Positions 55,590 to 64,000 of a stretch of DNA of 64,000 nucleotides are shown here, one piece after another; position 1 is the stretch's first letter; every line of letters begins with the position of its first letter. The stretch is from Shewanella kaireitica (lineage in GTDB: Bacteria; Pseudomonadota; Gammaproteobacteria; Enterobacterales; Shewanellaceae): positions 62,001 to 126,000 of the forward strand of contig NZ_JAKIKQ010000007.1 in NCBI RefSeq assembly GCF_023284045.1, given 5' to 3'. Under the pieces are notes generated by a model. That model worked only from the letters and a program-made list of their open reading frames with translations, did not search any database and had not been told where the DNA came from. A program made the position numbers and the translations under genes.

Positions 55590-56752
55590 GGTAGCAACAC
55601 CTCATCGCCTTCATTTAAACCTGATGCTATTACCACCTGCTCTTTACCCATAGCACCGAGGGACACAGACTGTTTACTGTGGCTAAATAACCCAGGCGTG
55701 TAGACGTATGCATTGCCTCGCTCATAATGCACTGCATCGAGCGATACCAGTAATTGCTCGGTATTATTGGCGATATCAATACTGATTTTTGCCGTCATAC
55801 CCGGTCTCATCAACTCAGTATCTGCCTCATGAATACTGGCAACTGCATCAAATATCACTAAAGGTACATCTTGATTTTTGACTCTAAATACGGCGCCAAG
55901 CTCTTTTATTTCTCCGTTGAAACTTCTTTCTGGGTTGGCATCTAGACGAATTTTCAGTTTTTGACCAACTTTAACTCTACCGGCTTCAACTTCAGGAATT
56001 GTCATGTTGACTTGCATATGCTTAAGATCTGGAATACTCAATAAGGTATCGCCATTAAACACATTCTGCCCCTCGGCGACTTTATTCCCTTGTTGGTCAT
56101 TGCCGTACACCACCATGCCGCTTCGCGGTGCGATAAGAGTGAGAGACTGAATACCTTTTTGAAGTGCAGCGACTTCAAGTTCAAACTTCTGCTTATCTCC
56201 TTCAAGCATTTTCACCCTCTGCTCTGCACTCAAACTCTCCAGCTCTATTTTCTTATGGATTAAGCCCACTCTATCGGTAGCAATAATGGCATCGCGTTGG
56301 TATTTCTTTTTATCAATTACAGAAACCGTTTCATCAGAGATCTCTACTTTAAGCTGGCTTTTCTCTTGATTCATTTTTGCTTCGGCAAGCTCAAGCTTTA
56401 ACTCTTCCAATTTTTTCGCATTACGCAACTTTGAAGTTTCAAGATCTTGGAGTGTCGTTTCTAAATTCGCACTTTTAACTGAAAGTCGCTGCGCAAGTTC
56501 CGAAGTATCAAGCTGAGCAACACGGTCGCCTTCACTTACGTCACTGCCTTCTGGTGCTAACATTTTTATTTGATATTGCCACACCCGCCTAATAGCTGGG
56601 GGTTTTAAATTGACAGTATTAGACGATACCAACTCTCCCGTCACCTCTATCTGTTGGCTCAATACACCGGATTCAACTTGGGTCACAGCCGAGTCCGAAC
56701 AGCCGACTAACAAAGCACTTATCAAGGATACAGCAATTAAAGTGCTCTTCAT
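55586..56752 (-). CDS. HlyD-like periplasmic adaptor, lipoprotein (second of three)
   Basis: 388 residues. Lipobox LLVGC (Cys about 18). APEGSDVSEGDRVAQLDTSE and LIAPRSGMVVYGNDQQG are lipoyl halves around a long coiled coil (about 85-200, LETTLQDLETSKLRNAKKLEELKLELAEAK in pieces). The beta-barrel has KIRLDANPERSFNGEIKELG and MRPGMTAKISID. Four-base overlaps on both sides. Confidence 0.88.
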   Translation of the reverse strand: MKSTLIAVSLISALLVGCSDSAVTQVESGVLSQQIEVTGELVSSNTVNLKPPAIRRVWQYQIKMLAPEGSDVSEGDRVAQLDTSELAQRLSVKSANLETTLQDLETSKLRNAKKLEELKLELAEAKMNQEKSQLKVEISDETVSVIDKKKYQRDAIIATDRVGLIHKKIELESLSAEQRVKMLEGDKQKFELEVAALQKGIQSLTLIAPRSGMVVYGNDQQGNKVAEGQNVFNGDTLLSIPDLKHMQVNMTIPEVEAGRVKVGQKLKIRLDANPERSFNGEIKELGAVFRVKNQDVPLVIFDAVASIHEADTELMRPGMTAKISIDIANNTEQLLVSLDAVHYERGNAYVYTPGLFSHSKQSVSLGAMGKEQVVIASGLNEGDEVLLP

Positions 56753-57789
56753 GATGTACTCCCAATAGGCTCGACTAACACGCTCATCCCAGGAATGATC
56801 TTTACTCTGTCATCGCTAGAAAAGGTTATTTCAACTCTAAACCAATTGCTGTTTCCCCAAGCAGTTTGCTTTGTTGCTTGACGGCTAATGCCTTGAACAG
56901 CGCCACTAAGAGAGGTGCTAGGCTGCGAGTCCAGTCTCAGACTGACAGCATCACCAATTTTCAACCTATCAACATCAACTTCATTCACCCAAGCAATCAC
57001 TTCAAGTTCTTTCATCGCTGGTATAGTGGCCACCTGTCGGCCTATTTGCACCGAATCTCCCACAGCAAATTTTTTATCCGACCAAGGATCTCGTCCATAC
57101 AAAATAGGACCATTGATAGTAGAGGTGATCTCTAATTGATCTAATCCTTTAAGCGACTGCTCCAACTCTCTTTGAGCTCGCTTTTTATCTATATGCAGTT
57201 GTGCAATTGATGCAGACCTTCTATCTGTTATCTCTTTTAAAGACTGTGCTTTTTTTGACAGTTCAGAACTGGCTTTAAGCTTATTAAACTGATTATCAGC
57301 ATAATCTTTAGCTGCAATAAAATCAGCCGGGATACCAGCGTCTAGCTCTGCCTTCTCAAGTTCTAATCTCGCTTGCTTTAAATCAAATTCAGCTTGTAAA
57401 ATCTGTGCATCAAGCTCTATCGATTGACTTTGCTCTTGCGCTGTCACCCTTAGTAAACTCGCCTCTAACTGCTCAATTTTATTAGCGATGGCGCTCTTAT
57501 CAAAAATAACTACCACTTCGCCTGCTTTAGCGATACTGCCTTCCGGTAGCATCCATTGGATCTGATAGCGCCAAGCATCCCCTGCTTTTGGCACCATTAT
57601 CGGCTGCGAAACAACAGAGGAAACTTTACCCGTTAATAGTAAAGGTGATAATTGCAAAGGCTGTTTAAATTGAGTGCCATTTTCTAATGACGATGATGTC
57701 GAGCGTAGCTCATTGGCTTTAGCTAAATTTGGCGTATAGCTTAAGAGTAAATAAAAAGCTGACAGATTGATTATCGTTTTAAGCTGCAT
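56749..57789 (-). CDS. HlyD-like periplasmic adaptor (first of three)
   Basis: 346 residues from the ATG at 57789, which overlaps the last eleven bases of the ATPase gene. A signal peptide (about 1-24) without lipobox is followed by [19 protein letters not shown], a coiled coil (about 110-200) and a terminal barrel segment ([33 protein letters not shown]). It lacks a long C-terminal domain. Confidence 0.88.
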   Translation of the reverse strand: MQLKTIINLSAFYLLLSYTPNLAKANELRSTSSSLENGTQFKQPLQLSPLLLTGKVSSVVSQPIMVPKAGDAWRYQIQWMLPEGSIAKAGEVVVIFDKSAIANKIEQLEASLLRVTAQEQSQSIELDAQILQAEFDLKQARLELEKAELDAGIPADFIAAKDYADNQFNKLKASSELSKKAQSLKEITDRRSASIAQLHIDKKRAQRELEQSLKGLDQLEITSTINGPILYGRDPWSDKKFAVGDSVQIGRQVATIPAMKELEVIAWVNEVDVDRLKIGDAVSLRLDSQPSTSLSGAVQGISRQATKQTAWGNSNWFRVEITFSSDDRVKIIPGMSVLVEPIGSTS

Positions 57790-58465
57790 TGATTGCCCTC
57801 TCCTCAATCTCAACGATATCTCCATCCCTCATACGGATAACTCGTTGAGCATATGCGGCAACCTCCTCTTCATGAGTAACCAAAATAATGGTTTGTCCAG
57901 CCTTATGTAATTCAGTAAAAAGCGCCATTATCTCGACTGACGTTTTACTATCAAGTGCACCAGTGGGCTCGTCTGCCAACAGTATTGCTGGCTTGTTAAC
58001 TAAAGAACGGGCAATTGCAACTCGCTGTCTTTGTCCACCAGAGAGCTGATTAGGTCTATGATCATGTCGAGTTCCAAGGCCTACTCTCGATAACAATTCA
58101 TGGGCGTAACTTGAGTCTTGCTCTGGGTTTGCGGAGAACCTCAACGGCAGTAATACATTTTGTAAGGCTGATAAGCGTGGCAATAAATGAAAACTCTGAA
58201 ATACAAATCCAATCTCTTTATTTCGGACAGCTGACAGGGCGTCATCATCGAGATCTTCAACTTCCTGACTATTTAGGCTATAACCGCCTGATGTCGGCTT
58301 ATCGAGACAACCGATAATGTTCATTAAGGTCGACTTACCTGAGCCTGAAGGCCCCATAATCGCAACGAATTCATTTTTAGCGATACTAAAGCTTACTCCG
58401 TTGAGTGCTTTTACACATGTATCACCCATGGGGTATTCTTTTTTTAATTCATGAACTTCTATCAT
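57779..58465 (-). CDS. ABC transporter ATPase, MacB/LolD class
   Basis: 228 residues. Walker [10 protein letters not shown], signature [15 protein letters not shown], Walker [14 protein letters not shown], and H-loop [13 protein letters not shown]. First gene of the operon, powering export with the MacB-type permease and three adaptors. No outer-membrane TolC gene is adjacent. Confidence 0.95.
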   Translation of the reverse strand: MIEVHELKKEYPMGDTCVKALNGVSFSIAKNEFVAIMGPSGSGKSTLMNIIGCLDKPTSGGYSLNSQEVEDLDDDALSAVRNKEIGFVFQSFHLLPRLSALQNVLLPLRFSANPEQDSSYAHELLSRVGLGTRHDHRPNQLSGGQRQRVAIARSLVNKPAILLADEPTGALDSKTSVEIMALFTELHKAGQTIILVTHEEEVAAYAQRVIRMRDGDIVEIEERAINAA

Positions 58466-58854
58466 AATAGCGCTCTTTTATAGCAAAAAACCTGCCTGAC
58501 TAACGACCTATAATACAACTAAAGGCACAATAAAATAGCCAAGAATTTGACAAAAATATGTAAGTTAACGTGATATTTTCAAACTATCAAACGGTAGGTT
58601 AATACTTGGGTATTGAAGGTGAGAGCAGCTGATACTTCAGTAAAAAAAATAAGCTTGTTTTAATCATTATTGGCATGAGTCATCCTGATTTTGTCGTTTC
58701 ATTCCATTTGAAACAATTTTTATTATGCTAATAACCTACTGTTCTTGAATCTGAAAAACAAGGTATCTGTGGATTAAAACAATGCAAATAATTCATGTTT
58801 TCTAGCATAAGAGCATATTAGGCACCTTTGTCCTGTTTTCCGGGAAATTTTCCA
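58466..58854. other. Intergenic region, 389 bp, upstream of the ABC operon
   Basis: AT-rich. Probably holds the ABC operon promoter on the minus strand. No clear dyads or repeats shared with the window. Confidence 0.45.
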
Positions 58855-59256
58855 CTATGTCAAAATCGCACCGAGTATGGTCGATATTGATATACTCAGA
58901 AAGAATATCCATTGAAACAAATATTTAAATGGTCTTTCAAGATCACTCATAAACCCAATATATATCTGCCAAATAGCAAATAAGCCAAAGTTAAGTGCTA
59001 TAAAAACCAACATGCCAAAGCTATGCATTTCCGACACAGCCTCAAAAGCACAAGCTAAAAGTATCAAAGTCGATAACAGCAGGAAGATTGAAATATAGTG
59101 AAACACACAATACATGGTGGTTTTAGCTACGGGATCAAAATCAGCTTGCAGCATCGGTGCTAAAAACTGGCGTTTGCCATATGTTAAGTGCCCGACACTG
59201 GTCAATGCCGCGAGTCCCCCTGCAAACAAAAAGTAGAAATTCATCCCACGTCCCAA
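58855..59256 (-). CDS. Small membrane protein, four helices, unknown
   Basis: 133 residues with about four hydrophobic segments (FYFLFAGGLAALTSVGHLTYG, YCVFHYISIFLLLSTLILLACAF, LVFIALNFGLFAIWQIYIGF, YLFQWIFFLSISISTILGAIL). No family was recognised. Monocistronic. Confidence 0.72.
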   Translation of the reverse strand: MGRGMNFYFLFAGGLAALTSVGHLTYGKRQFLAPMLQADFDPVAKTTMYCVFHYISIFLLLSTLILLACAFEAVSEMHSFGMLVFIALNFGLFAIWQIYIGFMSDLERPFKYLFQWIFFLSISISTILGAILT

Positions 59257-59352
59257 CCCTAATTTAGTATGTAAAAGACTCTGCTAGTAAAGATAGTTTA
59301 CTATTTGGCACAAGTCTTAGTGTATAAGACAGAGATTATCGCGCTAATCTTA

Positions 59353-59384
59353 CAAAAAAAGAGAGCTTTCGCTCTCCTTTTTAT
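59353..59384. terminator. Terminator of the exported 134-residue protein gene
   Basis: A7-GAGAGC-tttc-GCTCTC-T-tract, strong on both strands. Confidence 0.9.
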
Positions 59385-59788
59385 TACATCGTTGCCATCG
59401 TCCAATAATCGAGCCGCTGCTCAGGCTGACTAATCACCACTTTGCATTTCTCTTTATATTTTCCCATCAATGGCCCTAAGCTTTTTGAGTTAGGCATTGA
59501 TGCTTTATGCTGCTTCGTTGCGGCAAGAACGGCCTCATTAACGTACTCTTCAGTTTGGTACTTGTTCGCAATTTCAACCGCTTGTTCACCAGAAGCTTTT
59601 AATCTATCACCCACTGCTTGCATCTGTGGAGCGTTCATTGCAGCTATCGCGTTTGAAGCTATTTGATAATATGCTGCGCACTCAGTTAACTCTTTAGTTA
59701 GCGCATCTTCGGCATCTCCTGCCACGGCGTTAAAAGCGAGGAGCCCAATAGACAGTGCCAGCGTTTTTGGTAAAATTGTTCCTGACAT
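59384..59788 (-). CDS. Exported hypothetical protein, 134 aa
   Basis: A signal peptide (about 1-23, ending AVAGDAE) precedes a helical mature domain with two Cys (ELTECAAYYQIASNAIA and EKCKVVIS) about 75 residues apart, probably one disulfide. No family was recognised. Confidence 0.75.
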   Translation of the reverse strand: MSGTILPKTLALSIGLLAFNAVAGDAEDALTKELTECAAYYQIASNAIAAMNAPQMQAVGDRLKASGEQAVEIANKYQTEEYVNEAVLAATKQHKASMPNSKSLGPLMGKYKEKCKVVISQPEQRLDYWTMATM

Positions 59789-59923
59789 TAAAATATTCCT
59801 TTTTTATAATCGTGCTATTCAACCATTTCTACTTTAGCTTTCATTTAATATCAAGAGGAACTGTAAAAAACATGCCACTAAATTATTGGCTGAAATGATA
59901 TAAAATTCTAAATTATCAACCAA

Positions 59924-60529
59924 CTACGACTTAGCACTCACCTGGAGTTTGGCTCGTAACCCTTTTTTCACGTCACTCCATTCTGAATCAATAATTGAAT
60001 AAACCACTGTATCCCTTATGGTGCCATTAGCTAATATCTGATGATTGCGCAAAATACCATCTTGGTTAGCACCTAAGCGACAAATAGCCTGACGTGACAC
60101 TTCATTATGTACATGTGTACGAAATTCAACCGCTATAACATCCAATGTTTCAAACGCGTAGCACAATAACAACAGTTTGCACTCCGTATTAACCGCTGTA
60201 CGTTGAACACTTTTAGCATACCATGTATGGCCTATTTCTAGACGGCGATGACTTTGTTGCCAGTGGCAGATCCTGGTACAACCTACAATCTCTCCGGAAT
60301 GGCGATCTCTAACAGCAAAGGCGAGCGACTCTCCTTTTTGTTCGTCAGATAGAGCTTGCTTGATGTAGTCATTCATATCTTCTGGACTCGGCACCTTGGT
60401 ATACCAAAGTTGCCACAAGTCACCATCACATACCGCAATGCTCAATGCAGGGGAATGTGCTAACGTTAAAGGCTCTAAAACAACATGTTCACCCACTAGC
60501 GTGTTGTTTCTCACTTCTTGTGCGTTCAA
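59924..60529 (-). CDS. GNAT acetyltransferase, RimJ/RimL-like
   Basis: 201 residues. Start codon TTG with an AGGAGG site five bases upstream. Acetyl-CoA fold: LEPLTLAHSPALSIAVCDGDLWQLWYTKVP, VGCTRICHWQQSHRRLEIGHTWY, AVNTECKLLLLCYAFETLDVIAVEFRTH and SRQAICRLGANQDGILRNHQI. Target unknown. Confidence 0.9.
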   Translation of the reverse strand: MNAQEVRNNTLVGEHVVLEPLTLAHSPALSIAVCDGDLWQLWYTKVPSPEDMNDYIKQALSDEQKGESLAFAVRDRHSGEIVGCTRICHWQQSHRRLEIGHTWYAKSVQRTAVNTECKLLLLCYAFETLDVIAVEFRTHVHNEVSRQAICRLGANQDGILRNHQILANGTIRDTVVYSIIDSEWSDVKKGLRAKLQVSAKS

Positions 60530-60654
60530 CTCAACCTCCTTTGTCTTTTTTCATCAACTTAGCATGATTAATCAAACAAGATAAATACAATCTACAGGTC
60601 TACATTTTCCGTTTCTTTAACGAATTAACCACTATTTCTATGCTTAGTGTGTTG

Positions 60655-61203
60655 CTAAATATATCGCGTAAAGTTTAATCCAGTTTTTGTCGGCTTTATG
60701 TTTGCTTTTAGTGCTGCAGTACCTAGATACAGAAATCCAACAATCTGATCAGTTTCATCAAGGCTCAAGGATTGATGTACATTTCTATCGAAGGCTAACG
60801 CGCCTGTGCGCCAAATAGCGCCAAGTCCTTGGGCAAATGCAGCCTGCTGCATTGCCATTGCAGCACAACCAGCAGCAAGATGTTGTTCAAATTCAGGTAC
60901 CTTGGGGTGTTGTTTTACTTTAGCAACCACAGTGATGACCATAGGCGCTCTTAATGGCATATTTTTGGTCTTAGCAATAAACTCTTCCTCTGCACCATTA
61001 AGCTCAGAGGCCTTCGCAAAAATAGTTCCAAGCCTCTCAAGACCGTCACCAGTGGCAATAATAAATTCCCAAGGTGTTAAGCCTGCATGATCGGGAACCC
61101 GTGCTGCTGCGTCCAAAATAGTCTTAAGTTGCTCATCCGTAGGAGCTGGAGCGATAAGGCGAGGGGTAGATTGTCTAGTCAATAAAAGCGTTAATGCGTC
61201 CAA
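60655..61203 (-). CDS. Nitroreductase family protein (YdjA-like)
   Basis: 182 residues, TTG start with AAGGA upstream. FMN-binding features TRQSTPRLIAPAPT, RVPDHAGLTPWEFI, CAAMAMQQAAFAQGLGAIWRTG and VGFLYLGTA match the short YdjA type. NAD(P)H-dependent reduction; physiological substrate not known. Confidence 0.92.
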   Translation of the reverse strand: MDALTLLLTRQSTPRLIAPAPTDEQLKTILDAAARVPDHAGLTPWEFIIATGDGLERLGTIFAKASELNGAEEEFIAKTKNMPLRAPMVITVVAKVKQHPKVPEFEQHLAAGCAAMAMQQAAFAQGLGAIWRTGALAFDRNVHQSLSLDETDQIVGFLYLGTAALKANIKPTKTGLNFTRYI

Positions 61204-61260
61204 CAGATTGTCCTTAAAACTGTAAAAAATAGGTAACTATGTTGAGAGTAGCAAGCCCAT

Positions 61261-61291
61261 AAAAAAAATCCCACCTATTTGGTGGGATTTA
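61261..61291 (-). terminator. Terminator after doxX-like gene
   Basis: AAATCCCACC / GGTGGGATTT stem with A8 on the plus strand, so a U-tract on the minus strand. Confidence 0.9.
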
Positions 61292-61313
61292 ATAAAAGGT
61301 TCAGTTTCAGCTA

Positions 61314-61907
61314 TTAAACAATCTGGTTTCTCTTTGCGATATAATAATCAAGACTAGTATAGCGCCCTCCCCCCATAAAGATCAGCGCCATCAACATAAA
61401 CAGGTACGTAATCGCAAACTCAATACCGTTGTTTAATATAACAAAATTTCCTGAACTGGTTAACCATTCATAATTGCCATTTTGTTGCAAAATCTCCTTT
61501 ACTTTGTCTAGCTTATCAGCTGACGCCAATACACTTTCATTGGCGAGCCAAGAACTAGCATCTGCAATTGCCAACCATCCATTTTCCCAATGCACAGCAA
61601 ATGCCGCAACCAACATGGTAAACGACAACGGAATAGCAATCAGTCGAGTTGCCAAGCCTAGTATCAGTAATCCCCCGCCGACAAATTCTGTACCTGCTGC
61701 TAAAACTACCATTAACTCAGGAAACGGTAATCCTAATCCCCAGTCTGGATTACCAAACCAAGCAGCCGTATCACTAAAATGAGATAATTTATTGTAACCG
61801 GCCTGCATGAGTACTGGCGCCAGGTACAGCCGCAATGCAAGTGGAGCTATGCCTTCAGCGTAACGTATTGTGTTTAAAAATTTTTGGTACAGTTGTGCAA
61901 GTTGCAT
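61314..61907 (-). CDS. DoxX family membrane protein
   Basis: 197 residues with four or five membrane helices and the DoxX pattern ALRLYLAPVLMQAGYNKLSHF, LMVVLAAGTEFVGGGLLILGLATRLIAIPL and FAITYLFMLMALIFMGGGRYTSLDYYI. A periplasmic insert of about 50 residues (NESVLASADKLDKVKEILQQNG) is longer than in minimal members. Role uncertain; often linked to redox balance. Confidence 0.9.
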   Translation of the reverse strand: MQLAQLYQKFLNTIRYAEGIAPLALRLYLAPVLMQAGYNKLSHFSDTAAWFGNPDWGLGLPFPELMVVLAAGTEFVGGGLLILGLATRLIAIPLSFTMLVAAFAVHWENGWLAIADASSWLANESVLASADKLDKVKEILQQNGNYEWLTSSGNFVILNNGIEFAITYLFMLMALIFMGGGRYTSLDYYIAKRNQIV

Positions 61908-62007
61908 GTCATTCCCTCGTATATTCTATTATCTCAATAGACCCTAATAACAATAACAATCTTTCATCAGTCATCGATTAAGCTATAGCAGATCGATAAT
62001 ATGGGCG

Positions 62008-62862
62008 CTAATCCTCTTGGCTAATTTCAGTTAGCTCTTTGATGAGTGTATTCAATTTTTTATTAAATCGCTGTTTTTGTTTACTGCTTGCGAGCTTCTC
62101 TATATCGATTAACAGCATTCCAAATTCTTTAGAGTTATTCTCAAGCACGGTTTTATAAGCTTTCGACTTTACGGTGTCTGGTTGGGTCATCAATAACGAT
62201 AAACTATGTGAAAGCGCCATTTGGTTATGGCGATTTTTTAATGCTTGGGAAAACAGGCGGATCCATTCATGGCGATACTCTAACCACATATCTAAGGTAT
62301 CACCACGGGCTACATTATATTCATGTACAGCCAACTTTTGAGCCGTAGTTAGCTTTCCCATCCACCGCTTAAGGCGTTTCTCAATACGCTTATCGGCCAT
62401 ATCAATGAGTTCAGATTGGCTCTTACCTAGATACTTCTTATTGAGCTCTTTTTCGTCAACCCTTAACTGTGCAATGATCTGTTCTACTTGTTGGTCTGAA
62501 AATGAACTGATAATTGGCACTAACGATGGTTCAACAAAATCAAACACTCTAGTCCAGTGTGATTTTGCAGAAACAACGTGATCATTCCAAGATTGTAGGG
62601 TAAAACTTTGGTTATTAAACTCAGCTAACAACTGCGACAGTTGAGCTTGGTAACGGGGGAGTTCTTGAGTGCGATGCCAAACTAAAAATTCATCCAGTGC
62701 GACTTCAAACTGGCGCTGTTGCTCATCATTTAACGTGACATACTCTTCTAGTTTCCACTCGATAGCCCAGTCGAGAAAATAGTAGCCGACCTTAGTGGAA
62801 CAACCAGCAAACATAATAAGAATCAACAACCATAAACCGAGTTTTTTCACCAATGACCCCAT
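62008..62862 (-). CDS. DUF6279-like lipoprotein
   Basis: 284 residues from the ATG at 62862; a start seven codons earlier is possible. The signal LWLLILIMFAGCSTKVGY has a lipobox Cys. The mature protein is helical and rich in Gln/Glu (WAIEWKLEEYVTLNDEQQRQFEVALDEFLVWHR), typical of DUF6279 lipoproteins of Shewanella and Pseudomonas. Unknown function; probably outer membrane. Confidence 0.85.
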   Translation of the reverse strand: MGSLVKKLGLWLLILIMFAGCSTKVGYYFLDWAIEWKLEEYVTLNDEQQRQFEVALDEFLVWHRTQELPRYQAQLSQLLAEFNNQSFTLQSWNDHVVSAKSHWTRVFDFVEPSLVPIISSFSDQQVEQIIAQLRVDEKELNKKYLGKSQSELIDMADKRIEKRLKRWMGKLTTAQKLAVHEYNVARGDTLDMWLEYRHEWIRLFSQALKNRHNQMALSHSLSLLMTQPDTVKSKAYKTVLENNSKEFGMLLIDIEKLASSKQKQRFNKKLNTLIKELTEISQED

Positions 62863-62989
62863 TAAGATGCTTTCATTTAGCATAGAACATGGTTTGGTTT
62901 ATGGTCTAGTAACAAAATGTATAACTCTTGTAGGCTTTGTCAGTCATATCTAAGTAACTATTAGACATAACCGGCGCCGTACAAAATGG

Positions 62990-64000
62990 CTAAGAGCAGC
63001 TACCGATTAATGTTTGATATTGGCTAGCACAAACTAAATAACTTTCAGCCTGCTTGATTTTGTCTGTATCTGCATTGAGTTTTCCATCGAGTGTCATGCT
63101 ATCAAAAGCCATTTGCAGTGCCCAACAAACGGCAAATACCCAATAGAGATCAACCGCTGCTGGTATCGCATCTTGAGCATGATGGTTAAGATTTGCTTGG
63201 TTACTTAAATAGCTTTCAATTAGCCATTGTCGCTGCTTTGATGACAGTGAATGGCTTGAAATAACAGAAGCTAGATCGCATAAGGGATGAGAGCTACAAG
63301 CATATTCAAAATCGATACAATTGAGCCTATCCTGCACAAGCAGAATATTAAATGGATTTAAATCCCGGTGGCTAAATTGGTTTTTAATTAGGCAACGTTC
63401 ATGCAAAGAAAGCATCTCAGAAATGGCATTATCTTGTGCGAGTAACAGCTCAAATTGGTGTAACCAAGCTGCCGATGACGAAGAGGAACTACTTCGCTGA
63501 AAAAGCAATTGCTGTTGCATTTGGCTTAAGCGTGAATAATAGATCTGCCACTGCTGTTCTACTGTGATAACATTTTTAGGTATTGGTAGCTCTTTCAAAC
63601 CATTCAGTAGTTGCAGTAATAGCTGTTCAGCTTTGGGCCAACTTTGCTCGGTATTCGATATAGGGTGCGAGCTATTAGCACTGTTCAGTTCATTCCAGCT
63701 ACGATTATCATTTTGTGCAAGAAACTGACTCAAATAGAAGTCTTTCTCAGGGCTTATATAAACAATATTAGGCGCAAAACCTGCTTCACTGGCATCACGC
63801 CACGCAGCAACCTCACTGCGTCGGTCACAGATCTGCGTACTTGCCCAACTATTAAGCCTTAATACCCATTCAGATTCACTGCCTTTGCTCGCGTGTACCC
63901 CTCGAACATAGTAGTTACGATTACTCAGCCCTTGAGTTAGCGAAGCTATCACGCTTACCTGACTTAGCCCTGCAGCGGTGAGATAGTGCGCCAACTCTTG
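62990..64000 (-). CDS. Phosphotransferase (APH/choline-kinase-like), cut by the right edge
   Basis: At least 336 codons, open to the end of the window. An in-frame TTG at 63994 is not a convincing start. Kinase elements: SVIASLTQGLSNRNYYV (nucleotide loop), NQFSHRDLNPFNILLVQDRLNCIDFEYACSSHPLCDLA (catalytic HRDLNPFN and metal-binding IDFEY). The family includes thiamine, choline and homoserine kinases and aminoglycoside phosphotransferase-like proteins. Substrate not determined. Confidence 0.85.
   Translation of the reverse strand, partial: QELAHYLTAAGLSQVSVIASLTQGLSNRNYYVRGVHASKGSESEWVLRLNSWASTQICDRRSEVAAWRDASEAGFAPNIVYISPEKDFYLSQFLAQNDNRSWNELNSANSSHPISNTEQSWPKAEQLLLQLLNGLKELPIPKNVITVEQQWQIYYSRLSQMQQQLLFQRSSSSSSSAAWLHQFELLLAQDNAISEMLSLHERCLIKNQFSHRDLNPFNILLVQDRLNCIDFEYACSSHPLCDLASVISSHSLSSKQRQWLIESYLSNQANLNHHAQDAIPAAVDLYWVFAVCWALQMAFDSMTLDGKLNADTDKIKQAESYLVCASQYQTLIGSCS

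Noticed and set aside
1..64000. tRNA, rRNA, CRISPR arrays, transposases, phage genes
   Set aside because: Looked for by eye on both strands; no cloverleaf, spacer-repeat array or recognisable recombinase was found.

Overview
The window reads as chromosomal DNA of a gammaproteobacterium, most likely a marine Shewanella of moderate-to-low GC. The evidence is the gene content (di-haem CcpA, Na+-translocating NQR, CheV, MltB-type transglycosylase, DUF2750, hmgA/hpd) and the protein sequences themselves. No rRNA, tRNA, CRISPR array, integrase or complete insertion sequence was seen.

Layout. 0-7 kb: an esterase cut by the left edge, a glutathionyl-hydroquinone reductase, a SlyD-like isomerase, a WYL regulator, a lytic transglycosylase, two Shewanella-type hypotheticals and CheV. 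7.2-11.2 kb: an ECF sigma factor with a ChrR-type zinc anti-sigma (singlet-oxygen type response), an MscS-like channel and a 57-codon gene. 11.4-18.6 kb: a PLP deaminase, YccF, an amidohydrolase/hydrolase pair, a periplasmic binding protein, CcpA and small proteins. 18.8-26.8 kb: LysR-hmgA-hpd (tyrosine catabolism), a LysE exporter, a FemAB-like acyltransferase and gamma-glutamyltransferase. 26.9-31.2 kb: a 1058-residue fusion of an acetoacetate-decarboxylase-like domain to an FAD amine-oxidase-like domain, downstream of a sigma-32 paralogue.

31.6-44.6 kb is a two-armed module. A LysR gene is followed, on the minus strand, by a Cys-type sulfatase, a secreted hypothetical, an anaerobic sulfatase maturase and a TPR protein. 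Divergent from the sulfatase is a six-gene MoxR/DUF58/DUF4381/vWA/vWA-TPR/BatD operon. 44.6-52.4 kb is nqrABCDEF on the minus strand. 53-58.5 kb is an ABC exporter operon with three consecutive adaptor proteins and one MacB-type permease. 58.8-64 kb holds small membrane or secreted proteins, a GNAT enzyme, a nitroreductase, DoxX, a lipoprotein and a phosphotransferase cut by the right edge.

Most unusual structure: (1) the nqr locus carries copies of its own gene tails. Two tandem copies of the last 33 codons of nqrF plus terminator lie downstream, and a 49-codon ORF resembling the NqrB C-terminus is translationally coupled between nqrB and nqrC. (2) A dispersed repeat of about 270-310 bp occurs three times, with imperfect inverted segments and a hairpin that appears to covary between two copies. 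One copy abuts the candidate ECF promoter. (3) The decarboxylase-like/FAD fusion. (4) A missed 57-codon gene behind a perfect 16-bp palindrome.
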